Positions 37,019 through 48,366 of a stretch of 64,000 nt of DNA are shown here, in pieces. Where the stretch lies: positions 3,175,234 through 3,239,233 of the forward strand of contig PCDI01000002.1 in assembly GCA_002778195.1 (NCBI GenBank). Reading direction: 5' to 3'. The position numbers were made by a program, and so were the translations under genes. The stretch's first letter is position 1. Each line of letters starts with the position of its first letter. Under the pieces are notes generated by a model that made no database searches, had not been told where the DNA came from, and was given only the letters and a program-made list of their open reading frames with translations. Origin of the DNA: Raffaelea ambrosiae. Its lineage: Eukaryota; Ascomycota; Sordariomycetes; Ophiostomatales; Ophiostomataceae.

Positions 37019-38330
37019 CCTGGGAGAAACCTGTCGGGAATGTAGGTGATGTAGGAAGCAAAATCCCCCTCACTTCCGACAGGCAAGAGAAACAGCACAA
37101 ATTCAAAGCTGGGGGAAAAAAAAGAAACGAGCCGTTTGGTCTACCGAACTGCGGAGATGCTCCATAATGCGGGGGCCCCAGACTGCTGATTGACCGAGAT
37201 GGTGGGAAGGATCAGGGCGGATAGCCGTCCATGACACCTACCTAGACCGAGCGGCTGATATCGACATCACGATGGTTGGCCCATCTCGTCTTTCCAGTGT
37301 TGAGAACCCGCCCCTTGGCCTGGATCTCCACATTCAATTGCGCACACCCCATCTGCACAAGAGTCGACTATCTTGAAGCAATGGCCAACTTGCTGCCTCA
37401 ATTTCCATCCCAAAACACCACAACGAAGCCTCGGCAGGAGCTGGAGCGTCGTCTGCGGCAAAACAAGACAAGTGGGGCCGGGTGGGCTCCCCCACAACCC
37501 GAGGCGTTTCTTGGAACACCTCCTTGTGACCAGACAAACCAATGGGATTCAGTCAAATACAAACCGACAGCTTCAGGAGGCCCGTGCTAGTCAATGTGCC
37601 CTCCTTTGACATAAACCGGGGCCATGTCAAAACGTTGCAGCCGTTATTCGACGGGTGAACTCGGACAGCCAACCACACCCTTGCCGTTGAGATGCCGCTG
37701 CGTAGAGACCGCAGAGAGTCAGCCGCGGCGGCCAAGACCATCCCTCCAAGATCTCCCTAGTAGACGCCAAGTCTGAGAAAGAATTCCTTTGTGGCCTGGG
37801 AGAGTTCCTTGTACTTCACTAACACTCCAGCCCCCCGACACTTTGGGGTTTGGCCCGGTGTGCCCGGCTTGCTCTAATCTGCGGCCTTTCATTGGCCAAT
37901 GGTATAACACCTTTCATTCTCAGTGTCTCCCCCACTTCGCTCGCTCGGAAAGTGGAGGACTCTGTCCACCTCCATGGCCGTGACTAGTAGTCAGTTCCTG
38001 GCCTCGTGATTCCCATAGATGTAGCAAGTCTAGTTACTCGCGTGGTCGGCCAAGTGGTTGCCCAAACGGGGAACGGGAAGGAATCCGGTGGTGGCAAACT
38101 GTCGAGGTATCGTCGCAGAACATGAATGGTACAGAATCAAGATCTAAAGCACGAGCGAACAGACGGTGGCCACAATTCTTCCGGGTTATGCTTTTGTGTT
38201 ATAGTATGGATGTATTATGGGGCTCGAACCGACACTGTATGCGTGCTGCTTCCTGCTACTGTTTGCGAATTGACTACCCCTCCTGCCGTCTGGCCACCTC
38301 GAACCTAGAGCCATTCAGACTTCCGTGAAA
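37019..38330. other. Intergenic, promoter of the C2H2/Zn2Cys6 factor
   Basis: About 1.3 kb without a recognisable gene. A GGCTCGAACC stretch near 38221 looks like a tRNA T-loop, but its stem does not pair. Confidence 0.6.
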
Positions 38331-39202
38331 TCAGAGGACAATCACTTCGTGGCCATCTTCCACAAAGAGAGATCCACTGTGCACCTGTGGCCTCCTGAGC
38401 GGTGGCAGGGAACCGTGAGCTTCGCCTTCCCAGTTCATCTCCTCTCCAGACTTGCCATCTTCACATCCCATCTTCTCGTCTCGTTTGCCAGCCTCTCTTT
38501 CCCCGATGAATTCGACATATCCATTGTCGTCGCTGTCGGACAGCATAGGCTCGTCTGTCTCGATCCAGATGATCTCAACGGGTTTCGGCTTGTTCGGACC
38601 TTTGGCGGTCGGACGAAGAGGTGCAATGAGTGAGGGATTGGGCTGACCGAAACAAGGTGCCTTTGCTTTGGGCATGTCCTCCTGGCTGAGCGATTCGAGT
38701 TCGAGGGGTCCTAGAATCGGCGACGGATCAACCCGCTTGCGCTTTTTCACGGTTTCCGGCCTGCCCTTCCGTGGTCGGACTTTGGCTTCGTCAACCGAAA
38801 ACCCGTCTCCCAAAGTCTGCTTTGGAGAGAGTGTGTGCTTCCGAGACTGCTTGGTAGAAGACTGATTTGCGTCTGGCACCCTTTTTAAAGTCTTGAAGCC
38901 AGGAGGCACTCTATTGTAGAAGTCACCGTAGTCTGTCCACAATGTCAGCATGGGGTTATGTGTCGTGTGTGCATGCTTTCGAGCATTTTATCAGGGAGGA
39001 CAAGTGGTATACCGTCTCGACCAGTAGGACTGAGAAGATTATCGTCGTAACAGCAGTCAGTATCGAGAGACGTCAAGCTCTTCCAGGCCCTTGTAGATGT
39101 CATTGTTCGTGGCGTTGTAAGTTTCAGCGATGGCAAGAATGGTCCTGGTGCAGAGGTATGATCGTGTAGAAATTTCTCGTCGGGTAAGGCAAGATGACAC
39201 AT
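38331..39202 (-). CDS. Hypothetical basic/acidic protein
   Basis: I do not recognise a family. A two-exon model, 39013-39202 and 38331-38932 with an 80-bp intron (GTATAC..GACAG), gives 263 residues and keeps the frame. The second exon begins YGDFYNRVPPGFKTLKRV, then a Lys/Arg-rich stretch (RPRKGRPETVKKRKRVDP) that could be a nuclear localisation signal. An acidic tail follows with ETDEPMLSDSDDNGYVEF. The start at 39200-39202 is the first ATG in the frame; an alternative ATG is at 39101-39103. The gene sits between the C2H2 factor promoter and BUB3. Confidence 0.5.
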
Positions 39203-39720
39203 GTTTCGAGAGAAACGGAGGAAAGATGGAAACTGTGATGGAAAAGAAGAGCTGGTCATCGAGAAAAGGGAAGAAAGGTGGACAGCACAAGGAAACAGGA
39301 GAGGGGGACTAAGGAAATGGGAGACGGCCAAAATAAAAAGAAAAAAAAAACCCTGAAGAATGGCAACAAATATCCTTAAACGGAAAGAGCGAAGCAGACA
39401 TGACATGTGGCTCGAAGTCGTGGTTTCCTGTCATTTGGAGAAAGAGCGACCTAGAGCAGGGAAGGTGCTCACCATCACGAGGCTGCTTCAAATCCGCCGC
39501 TTTGTCATCTCATAAGCAATTGAGAACGCGGCCCGTAAGAAACAGTCACAGATGTTGAAGCCCGAGAGTGTCTTCCAAACATGGACGGCACAAGGCCGTC
39601 TCTCTTTTTTGTATTTTCCAATGTCCGCTGACGCCGTATCGCCTTCCAAACAAAAGCCCACTAGATAACAAGCAAGGAGAAAGAAAATGCACACCTCCCT
39701 TTGCCCCCCCCCCACTGCGT
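39203..39720. other. Intergenic, 3' flank of BUB3
   Basis: About 520 bp, probably promoter of the hypothetical gene and 3' UTR of BUB3. I see nothing else. Confidence 0.5.
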
Positions 39721-40902
39721 TCATTTGGAGCCCTTGCTCTTGGCCTCGGTCTCGGACAGCTCCCGAACGATGATCTGCGTCTTGCCCGCGCCGCTGTAGT
39801 CTTCCTGTCCCGTCTCGAATCCGGGGGCCACGCCCATGGCCAGGTACTTGCCGTTGGTCGAGAACGCCAGCGCCCAGACGCTGTTGGGGATCTTCTGGTA
39901 CTGCTTCATCCGGCGCTTGGCCTCGGCGTCCCACAGAGCCACGGTGCCGTCGCCACCGCCCGAGGCAAACGTGCCGTACTTGGGGTGAAAGGCGAGCGCG
40001 TTGACCGGGTACACAATGTCGCCGCCGCCCTCTTCCTCGGGAGCGGCCTGGCGGTGGCAGCGGAAGGCGTACTTGCGCGCCTGCGACTCGGCGCTGTCGT
40101 CAAACCACTCGACGGCGACACGGCCCTCAATGCTGCTGGTGGCGTAGCCGGCATCGTTGGGCATGCAGGCGACGGCGCGCGTCAAGAACTTGAGCGACGA
40201 CTCGCGCTGCTGCCACGGCTGGATCTTTGCCTCGGTTCCTGTGAGAGGATCACCACCGCCGCCGCCGCCGCCGCTGCTGCTCGGGTGGGACGCAAAATAG
40301 GCCGCCACGGTCGGCAGGTCGTAGATGTGAACGAGGCGGGCCGTCATGGCGACGACAACCTTGGTCGGGCTCGTGGCCAGCGCGTGCACCTTGCCGGGAA
40401 GCTGGATCTTGAGCGGCCCGCGGGCCAGGTCGTTGGCGTCGTGGAAGTGGACGGTCGCATCCCAGGAGCCGGAGACGACGAGACTGTGTTCGGGGCTGTA
40501 GGCGACGCAGCTGGCGCCCTGCTCGTGGCGGCCGATGACCTGCTGCTCGCCGGACGCGAGGTCGATCCGCTGGACGGTGTGGTCGAGGCCGGCCGAGAAG
40601 GCCTCGGAGTCGTCCTTGCCGAAGCACACGGCCAGCACGGGGCCCTGCTGCTCAAAGGTTTGGACCAGCGTGCCCTCGCTGCCCTCGTGTATGTCGTATA
40701 GGTAGACGTTCTTGTCCCAGCAGGAGGCCAGCAGACGGGTGGATGTGCCAGGCGCAAAGCTTAAGGAGGAGACGGCATCTCCTGGCGGAGGAGAAACTTC
40801 AAACTGTGCTGCTGCAGACGGGGGGGTTTTACAAAGTCAGTCAATTGCCTGGTCAAGGAATTTCTGTTCTAGAAAGCTCAGAGACAACTCACATGGTGCC
40901 AT
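39721..40902 (-). CDS. bub3: Spindle assembly checkpoint protein Bub3
   Basis: WD40 kinetochore protein that binds phosphorylated Spc105/KNL1 and recruits Bub1 and Mad3. Two exons, 40893-40902 and 39721-40811, give 366 residues. Diagnostic motifs are SSIEGRVAVEWFD, KYAFRCHRQ and YPVNALAFHPKYGTFASGGG, which distinguish it from the related Rae1/Gle2. The propeller starts right after the N-terminal MAPSAQFEVSPPPGDAVSS. A Gly-rich insert lies at about residue 190 (40255-40275). Exon 1 carries only 10 coding nt. The acceptor is a tandem CAGCAG, so one residue (Ser) may be optional. Confidence 0.94.
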
Positions 40903-41267
40903 TATTGGGATGTGGACGGGGTGTGTGTTGGCAGCCGCAGGAGGTACAGGGTCGGGAGCAGCAGCGAAAAATGAAGCTGTAAACAAATAAAACCCAGGCG
41001 GCGGCTGTCTCAGCTGGGCTAACGCGATGCGCTGCTGCTCCGATAAGATAAGAGAGGGGTGCAGCAGGTCAGTTATTTTTGCGGGCGGGGCGCCACCAAA
41101 ACCATATAGTAGCTCCCCACCCTACACACCTCGTCTGGTTTTTTACGTGAGCTCAGTCAGGACAGTCGACCGAGCATCTCACACTTTTGGTTGCTGTTGC
41201 TGCTTCGCGCCCATATCTTGTGCTACGGAAATTTTGAGATACAAACCTTAGGAGCGCACCCACCCCG
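40903..41267. promoter_or_regulatory. Divergent BUB3/GPN2 promoter with tandem GATA site
   Basis: A 365-bp shared promoter. GATAAGATAAGA at 41042-41053 gives two overlapping HGATAR sites of the type bound by fungal GATA factors. Relevance to either gene is unproven. Confidence 0.4.
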
Positions 41268-42550
41268 ATGCCGTTTGCACAGCTTGTCCTCGGCAGCCCC
41301 GGCTCGGGCAAGAGCACATTTTGCGATGGCAGTAAGCACACCCTCACGGTACTGCTCTTGGGTTCTCGTCGTTGCCCACATCATGCAGCTGGCTAACCCC
41401 TCTTTTTACATCTCGTAGTGCACCAGTTCATGGGTGCCATCGGGCGGGAGTGCTCGGTCGTCAATCTCGACCCGGCCAACGACCACACCAACTATCCATG
41501 CGCACTCGACATCCGTCAGCTTGTCACGCTTGAAGAGATCATGGCCGACGACCAACTGGGTCCGAACGGTGGCATCCTCTATGCCATAGAAGAGCTGGAG
41601 AACAACTTTGAGTGGCTTGAAGAGGGGCTGAAGGAGCTCGGCGACAACTACATTATCTTTGACTGCCCCGGCCAGGTCGAGCTCTACACACATCACAACT
41701 CGCTGCGCAACATCTTTCTCAAGCTGCAGAAGATGGGTTTCCGGGTACGTTTTTTTTTTTTTTGCTGGTGCCCGAGTGTGGCCTTTCTCGAGATACATAT
41801 GGTGCTAACACGCAACTGCTCGACGTAAAGCTAGTGGTGGTCCACCTCTCCGACTCGTTCTGCCTCACCCAACCGTCGCTGTACATTTCCAACATCCTCC
41901 TCTCGCTGCGCGCCATGATCCAAATGGACCTGCCGCACGTCAACATCCTTACGAAGATCGACAAGATCGCTTCGTACGACCCGCTCCCGTTCAACCTCGA
42001 CTACTACACAGAAGTCCAAGACCTTTCGTACCTGCAAGCGTCTCTCGAAGAGGAGTCGCCCGCGATGCGCAGCGAGAAGTGGACCCGGCTGAACCAGGCG
42101 GTCGCTGACATGATTGAGGGCTTCGGGCTGGTGCGGTTCGAGGTGCTGGCTGTGGAGAACAAGAAGAGCATGATGCACATTCTGCGTGTCATCGACCGGG
42201 CAGGTGGGTACGTGTTTGGCGGCGCGGAGGGTGCCAACGACACGGTATGGCAGGTGGCCATGCGCAACGAGTCGTCGATGCCCGACGTCCTGGACATCCA
42301 GGAGCGGTGGATCGACAACAAGGAGGAATACGACAGGATCGAGTGCGAGGAATGGGAGGCCCAGGAGAGGCTGCGGGAAGACCAAGAAGCCGACGCTCGT
42401 ATGGGGGGAGGGGGGCCCATGATGGGACCACCTGGGCCGGCAGCACCCGTGGCGCCAACGGCAGGCGATCTGTTCGACGACGACTTGCCCATGCCTTCCA
42501 CCGACAGCGGTATCAAGGTGGTGCGCAAGAACAGGGCGAGCGGCAAGTGA
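41268..42550 (+). CDS. gpn2: GPN-loop GTPase 2
   Basis: Cytoplasmic GTPase needed for assembly and nuclear import of RNA polymerases II and III. Three exons, 41268-41331, 41419-41744 and 41831-42550, give 369 residues. Motifs are P-loop GSPGSGKST (about 9-17), switch I DPANDHTNY, the family-defining Gly-Pro-Asn loop (LGPNGGILY), DCPGQVELY and NILTKIDK. The C-terminus is acidic and Gly/Pro-rich (MGGGGPMMGPPGP). Intron 41332-41418 begins right after the Walker Asp-Gly. Intron 41745-41830 contains a 13-T tract. The 3' end is only 59 bp from the convergent POP5 stop. Confidence 0.94.
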
Positions 42551-42609
42551 AGGAGAGAGGAGGACCGCGTGGCCCCCCAAAACGGAATGGAAGGCGCGAG
42601 ACCGAACTT

Positions 42610-43355
42610 TCAACCGCGATCGGAGCCATGGTCGTCGTACTCGAACCCCAGATCCCCGTCGTCGTCTTCGTCGCCGTCGTCGCCGCCGCCTTCGCCGCCA
42701 TCCTCATCCGCATCCATGCCGGAGGTCACGTCGGCAATTGGGTCTTTGGCTGCCCTGGTGAGCAGGTCGAAGGCAGACGCGGTCTGGCCGTCCATGTGCA
42801 TCTTGGTAGTCAACATCAGAGCGCGCGCCTGGCGGATGGCCTCTTCCTCCACCTTGCGGATGGTGCCGCTCACACGCACAACGCGGAAGATGCACGGCTT
42901 GCCGTTGCGCACAGGCACGTGCCGCATGCAGGTCAGGGCAGCCCACACGTATCGCAGGTGCTCGCGCGTGACGCGCAAGATGACTGTCGACGTGCTCTTG
43001 TTCATGTATTTGACTACAACTGCGTTAGCTTTTTGGCTGTTCGCATGGCCCAGCTGTGGCATAGATACACATAGACAGCACATAGCGAGCGTCCATAGCG
43101 AGCGCCCAGGGCAAATTCCCACACAAGGCAGACGGCCATATGCTTACCACTCAGGGTGCGCTCGACAGCGCCAGACCCGCAGTCGCCAAAGAGCGCCTTC
43201 ACTTCGGCCTTGATGGCCTTGATCAAAACGCTGTTGGTCAACTCCTTCTGCGTCGGCCGGCGGTAGGCCACAAAGTCGGGGATGGTGCTCTTGTCGTTTG
43301 CATCGCGTGGGTAAAGGATGTTCACCAGGATGTAACGCTCTTTGACGCGTACCAT
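42610..43355 (-). CDS. pop5: RNase P/MRP protein subunit Pop5
   Basis: Protein subunit of nuclear RNase P and RNase MRP, acting in tRNA 5' processing and rRNA maturation (Rpp14/Pop5 family, PF01900). Two exons, 43148-43355 and 42610-43019, give 205 residues. The N-terminus MVRVKERYILVNILYP and the strands VVKYMNKSTSTVILRVTRE and PCIFRVVRVSGTIRKVEEEA fit the family. It is slightly longer than the yeast protein because of an acidic Gly/Asp/Glu C-terminal tail. The 128-bp intron at 43020-43147 is in phase. It is divergent from the CnxE gene. Confidence 0.9.
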
Positions 43356-43938
43356 GGTTGCTGGAGTGGAGGGCCGGATGACGGCGTTGACGGCGCGTTG
43401 GGGACAAGACGTTAGAAAAGATGTGGTGTCGAGAAAAGCAAACAAAACTTTTTAATGGAGAACGGAAAGAACAATTTTAGTGGCTGGACAGAAGAGCTCT
43501 ACTGCTCAGGTGGGGGCCAGCAATAACTAACTAGTGACTACGAGTATGTAGGAGGGGGGAGCCCGGGGTAGGCGCTAATGCCCGTCGCTGCTGTATTACC
43601 AGAGATAAGGTGATCTGGGAAAGCCCGCCCGCGAATCTCGCCTGTCGCTCCTGCCTCCACTCATATACGCCATTTAATTCCGTAGCTAGTTGCATCCTCA
43701 CAGGTGACACATACTGAATGGAGCTGTAATCGTTAGAAGCACCTGCATTTGCCCATGCATATTCCCCTGCATCAGTGCCGCGAGTCTTGCCCTTGATTGT
43801 TCCTGAAATTTTCTCGCTTCGGCATACTCTGCTGCCGGTTGGAATTTGGTCACCCGGAGCCTCGTTGTTCTCTGGGCCCAGACTCATAACCACACTTAGA
43901 CCACCTCACAAAAAGCCGGGAAAGGAGGCCCAAGTCTC
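43356..43938. other. Divergent POP5/CnxE promoter
   Basis: About 580 bp between the two starts. No conserved motif or gene is recognised. Confidence 0.5.
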
Positions 43939-46180
43939 ATGGCAGCGCCATTCCTGCGGGCGGCCATTCTGGTCGTCTCGACAACCGCATCACAAGACCC
44001 GTCGACGGACGCCGCCGAAGCCGTGCTCCGGGGTGTGTTCGCGGCCGATGGAGACGGCAAGTGGGAGGTGGCCCAAGCCGTCATCGTTCCCGATGTGAAA
44101 GACGACATCCTGAAGGCCATTGTGTCTTGGACTGACGGAGCCAACCCGGTCAACCTTGTCATCACCACAGGCGGCACAGGCTTTGCGGTGTCGGACGTGA
44201 CCCCCGAAGTGGTCGACAGCCTGATCCAGAAGCCGGCTCCGGGCTTGGTCTATGGCATGCTGGTAGCATCGTTGAATGTTACGCCCTGTATGTGCTGAAG
44301 ACCTCATAAAACCCTTTTTGCAAATGCCCTAAACAAAAAGAGTGCCTGCACTAACACAAGGCACTACAGTTGCCGTCATGGCACGGCCCGTGGCCGGCAT
44401 TCGGAAGAGCACCCTCCTCATCACGCTGCCGGGATCGCCCAAGGGCGCCAAAGAGAACCTGCAGGCCATCATCAAGATGCTCCCACATGCCTGTGTCCAG
44501 GCGGCTGGCATGGACTCGCGCATGCTGCATGCCGGCGGCGTCAAGAAGCTGGAGCGCGATGCCGGCGTGGGGGGGGCACCGGCCTTGGTGGTCGGTCGTC
44601 TTGCCGCCCCGGCTGAGCAGGGGGGCACTGACCTTTCACACGATCACGAGCACGGCCATGACCACAGCCATACGCACGATCATGCCCACGGCCCCGGGGG
44701 ACACGGCCACGGTCTCGTACGGCACGCCGCGCCCGAGGGCAAGCCGCTGTCCAATGACCTGTCTCTCGGACCATCCCACCGCAACCGGTCGTCCCCTTTC
44801 CCCATGATCTCCGTCCAGGAGGCGCTGCGGCTGATTGACGAGAACACGCCCGGCATGGTCGAGTGCACGAAACCGGTCGACGAGGAGCTCGTGGGCTACG
44901 TGCTGGCCGAGGACGTCTACTCTCCCGAGAACGTGCCCGCCTTTCGGGCCAGTATCGTGGACGGTTATGCCGTGGCGGTACCGCCAGGCGGCGGCGGCGG
45001 CGGCGAGTTTGCGGGCGTGTTCCCCGTCGTGGCCGTCTCGCACGCCGCGCCCGACGAGGGCAAGGTTCTGCGCGAGGGCGAGATCGCCCGCATCACCACG
45101 GGGGCGCCGCTGCCCGCGGGCGCGAACGCCGTCATCATGGTGGAGAGCACGGTGCTCCGGTCGATGACCGAGGATGGACTCGAGGAGAAGGAGGTGGAGA
45201 TCATGGCCAAGAACGTGCGCGACGGCGACAACGTGCGCGAGGTGGGCAGCGACGTCAAGAAGGGCACGCTGCTTCTGAAAAAGGGCGAGACGATCACGGC
45301 CGTGGGCGGCGAGATCGGCCTGCTGTCGTCGGTGGGCCTCCGGACTGTCAAGGTGTGCCGGCGGCCCGTCGTGGGCATCCTGTCGACGGGCAACGAGATT
45401 GTCCCGGCGAACTGGCCCGGGGCCTTGCGTCTGGGCGAGGTGCGCGACACCAACCGGCCGACGCTGCTGCTGGCGGCCCAGGAATGGGGCTTCGACACGG
45501 TCGACCTGGGCATTGCGGCGGACCAGCCGCAGACCATCGAGCAGCTCCTGCGCGACTCGCTGCACCAGGTGGACGTGATCATCACCACGGGCGGCGTGTC
45601 CATGGGCGAGCTGGACCTGCTCAAGCCGACCATTGAGCGCGCCCTCGGCGGCACCATCCACTTTGGGCGCGTGTCCATGAAGCCCGGCAAGCCGACCACG
45701 TTTGCCACGGTGACCATCAAGACCACCAGCGCCACCGCTGTCGACAACGCGGCCAGCAGCGTGGCCCACAGCGTCGACGGGCAGCACAGCGCGCACGGCG
45801 GACAAAGCCGGCGCGTGGTCCGGTCGATCTTCTCGCTGCCCGGGAACCCGGCGTCGGCGTTGGTGACGTTCCACCTCTTTGTGCTGCCGGCTCTGCACAA
45901 GATGGCCGGCGAAGCCCAGCGGGGCCTGCCGCGTGTGCCGGTGGTGCTGGCGCACGATATCCCGCTGGACAAGGAGCGGCCCGAGTACCACCGTGCCGTG
46001 GTCAGTGTGCGGGCCGACGGCGTCCTGCTGGCCACAAGCACAGGCGGCCAGCGCAGCTCCAAGGTGGGCAGCCTGCGCGGCGCGAATGCCCTGCTGTGCA
46101 TGCCGATGGGTGCTGGCCCCCTGGCCAAGGGATCCAAGGTGAACGCGCTGCTGATGAGCAATGTACGAAGCGACTTGTAA
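43939..46180 (+). CDS. cnxE: CnxE/gephyrin-type molybdenum cofactor enzyme (MogA-MoeA fusion)
   Basis: Bifunctional cytosolic enzyme of Moco synthesis: MPT adenylyltransferase (MogA/G-like) followed by molybdenum insertase (MoeA/E-like). Two exons, 43939-44287 and 44370-46180, give 719 residues. The N-terminal domain (about 1-175) has the TTGGTGFAVSDVTPE motif, with FAVMARPVAGIR across the splice. The MoeA part (from about 255) has SIVDGYAV, ITTGAPLPAGANAVIMVE, a second TTGGVSMGELD, MKPGKP and SLPGNPASALVTF. The linker (about 206-231) is strikingly His-rich (alternating His-Asp/Gly). It serves nitrate reductase and other molybdoenzymes. Domain order G then E is as in gephyrin. Confidence 0.95.
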
Positions 46181-46849
46181 CTATAATGGGGTGTGTGTCC
46201 CTGGTCCACAAACAAGTGCCGTGCAGAGCCGAACTGGGCTGGTTCATGCAGATGATTTGGTTTTATTAGTTTTACATATACAAGTATTTCCTCTACGGCT
46301 TTGTCCCAACCAGAAAGAAAAGAAAAAAAAAAAAAAAAACAGATTTCTCGCCCACATATGGCAGCAGTCCAGCCCCAGCCTTAGCCCAGTCCAGCCCAAA
46401 TTCCTCCCCATTTTCTAACTAAAGTAATATAGAAGCTGCGACTGTGAACAAGGAAACGCCAAATGATGCTTGTAAGGGGGAAACAAAAAAAAGGGGGGGC
46501 CCCGGACCTTTAGAAAGATCGCACACACGGTTGCACAGACACGCACACGTACACACACCCAAGCGAATCCAAAAATCCAAAAATCCAAGAAAAAAAAAAT
46601 AGGTAAACAGACAATGTCCCTTGCCCCCATGAATACACTTCCCAAGCCGCGTGTGTTCTCCCCCTTCGCTACTTTTTTGCAAAGGGTGTACTTCTCCTGG
46701 CCTCTCCTGATCGCGGATACTTTGTTTGCTCCTCTCCCGTTCGGCCGATTGGTTTGGGAAAACCCCTTTCCATCGTTGTCGAAGTTGTCGAAGTTGTGTG
46801 TTTCGTTTTTGGTGTTTGGTTTCGACCACGATCGTGTTTTTTTTTTCTT
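46181..46849. other. Convergent intergenic region
   Basis: About 670 bp between the CnxE and VMA16 stop codons, with homopolymeric A tracts. No gene is recognised. Confidence 0.55.
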
Positions 46850-47768
46850 TCACTTCGCGCCAAATTCAGTGGCCTTGCTGGACACGAGCAGACCGATAAT
46901 CAGACCGAACAGGCCGAGCACCGAGCTGAAGATTTCGACGACGAGGATACGGACGAACCTGCCACAAGTTAGTAGGGGTAGGGGTGATGGAAGACCGAAA
47001 GGAGGGTGGGGGAGGGGGAAGCTCACAGAGTAGCATCCGCAGCATCGGCCAGGGCGGCACCGCTGCCGTTGATGCCGACCGACACACCGCAGATCAGGTT
47101 GCACACGCCGACGGTCAGACCGGACCAGAAGAGCGCGAAGCCGGTGTAGTATGCGTCGCCCCCGTACAGGTCGGCGCCGGAGATGGCGTTGATCTTGGCC
47201 GAGAAGACAATGGACATGATGACGCCGTAGATGGCCACGACTTCGCAAAAGATAATCGAGATCAAGTTCTTGGTGCGGATGCGCGGCGCCTTGACACCGG
47301 CGCCGAGAATCGACGAGCCTGTGATGAAAATGCCCCTGTGGAGAGAGAAAGAGAGTAAGTGAGTGTTAGCCCTACCCGAGAGCCACAACCGCGCGACCTC
47401 TCCTTGGGTTCACGTACCATGCAGCACCCACGACCGACAGGCCAATGCACAGAGAGATGCCCATCGATGCCCAGCTGTACGGCGACACCGACTCGAGGAA
47501 GGCGCCCACATCAAAGGACTCGCCGCTGCCGGTGAAGAGCATGTCTGTTTTTTGGGTGCGTTCCCCAAACGTTAGCAAATTCCGTTCGTTTCCAGTATCG
47601 ATGCCCCATCCATCAGGTATTGGCAGGCAGCAAAGCTTGAACAGCTCCTCCCGCCCTTGCCTATCGTCCAGCGGGAAAAAACAACGAAAGAACCCCGTCA
47701 AAACACGTACAAGCTCCCACAACCGCCAGGGCGCCGGTCGTGCCGCCCAACCCGTACGTCAAGCTCAT
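46850..47768 (-). CDS. vma16: V-ATPase proteolipid subunit c'' (Vma16)
   Basis: Membrane subunit of the proton-translocating V0 ring of the vacuolar ATPase. Four exons, 47711-47768, 47418-47544, 47027-47335 and 46850-46958, give 200 residues. The proteolipid repeats include GISLCIGLSVVGAAWGIFI, SSILGAGVKAPRIRTKNLIS, FCEVVAIYGVIMSIVF and VVEIFSSVLGLFGLIIGLL. The two membrane-embedded Glu residues (in FCEVV and VVEIF) are the expected proton-carrying sites. The start is the ATG of MSLTYGLGGTTGAL. It shares its 5' region with the divergent bS18m gene. Confidence 0.93.
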
Positions 47769-48366
47769 GTTGGTCGTCGGATCGTCGTTGTTTGCTGTGT
47801 TGCGGAGAGATTGAGAGGTATGAAGCTGTTTGGGTTGCGGAGAACAGCTGGCTTATTTTTTTCTTGGTTGTTCGTTTTCCCCCCTTTGTTGGATCAATTC
47901 GGTCGCGAATGGCGTTCGTCGGGTAAAGAAAAAAAAATAACAAAGCTCGAACGGGAAAAGGGCTTTCGCGACGGAGGAGAAAGGGAGCTCACAACCCCCG
48001 AGAATGAAAGATAAAGGAGCGACAGACGGCGGGAGGGTGGCAAAAAGAAACAAGGGCGTTGTTTGTCGTGTTCGTTGGACGAGCAGTTGAGGCCTTTTTT
48101 TAAGTTCGGGGGAGCAAGCAGGAGGCTTTGCTCTCTGGGTTGCTCTTCTAGTTCCAGGCACCTGGGTTTTTGGGCCCCTGCCGGTCCAATCAACGTAGCT
48201 TCTCATGAGAGCTCCACACGTGAAGGGTCACGTGCTTTGAAACATGTCAGAAGAGCGGGTCCTCTTTACAATTCTGATTCGGGTGGTCCAGAGAAAAGCT
48301 TCAGGAAACCCGCCGGTTTTTGCCCTGCCCACCCAACCAGGCCAACTGTGCGCTCCCCCCGTCGCC
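47769..48366. promoter_or_regulatory. Divergent VMA16/bS18m promoter with paired E-boxes
   Basis: About 600 bp. Two CACGTG palindromes lie at 48217-48222 and 48229-48234, with 6 bp between them. A CCAAT box lies at about 48185-48189. Such sites are bound by bHLH factors (for example Cbf1-like) and the CCAAT complex; use here is inferred. Confidence 0.45.

Noticed and set aside
38205..38240. tRNA-like GGTTCGAGCCC on the minus strand
   Set aside because: The T-stem does not pair and no acceptor stem is found at the right spacing.
44636..45991. Minus-strand open frame of 451 codons
   Set aside because: It is antisense to the MoeA domain of CnxE, which has all its conserved motifs on the plus strand.
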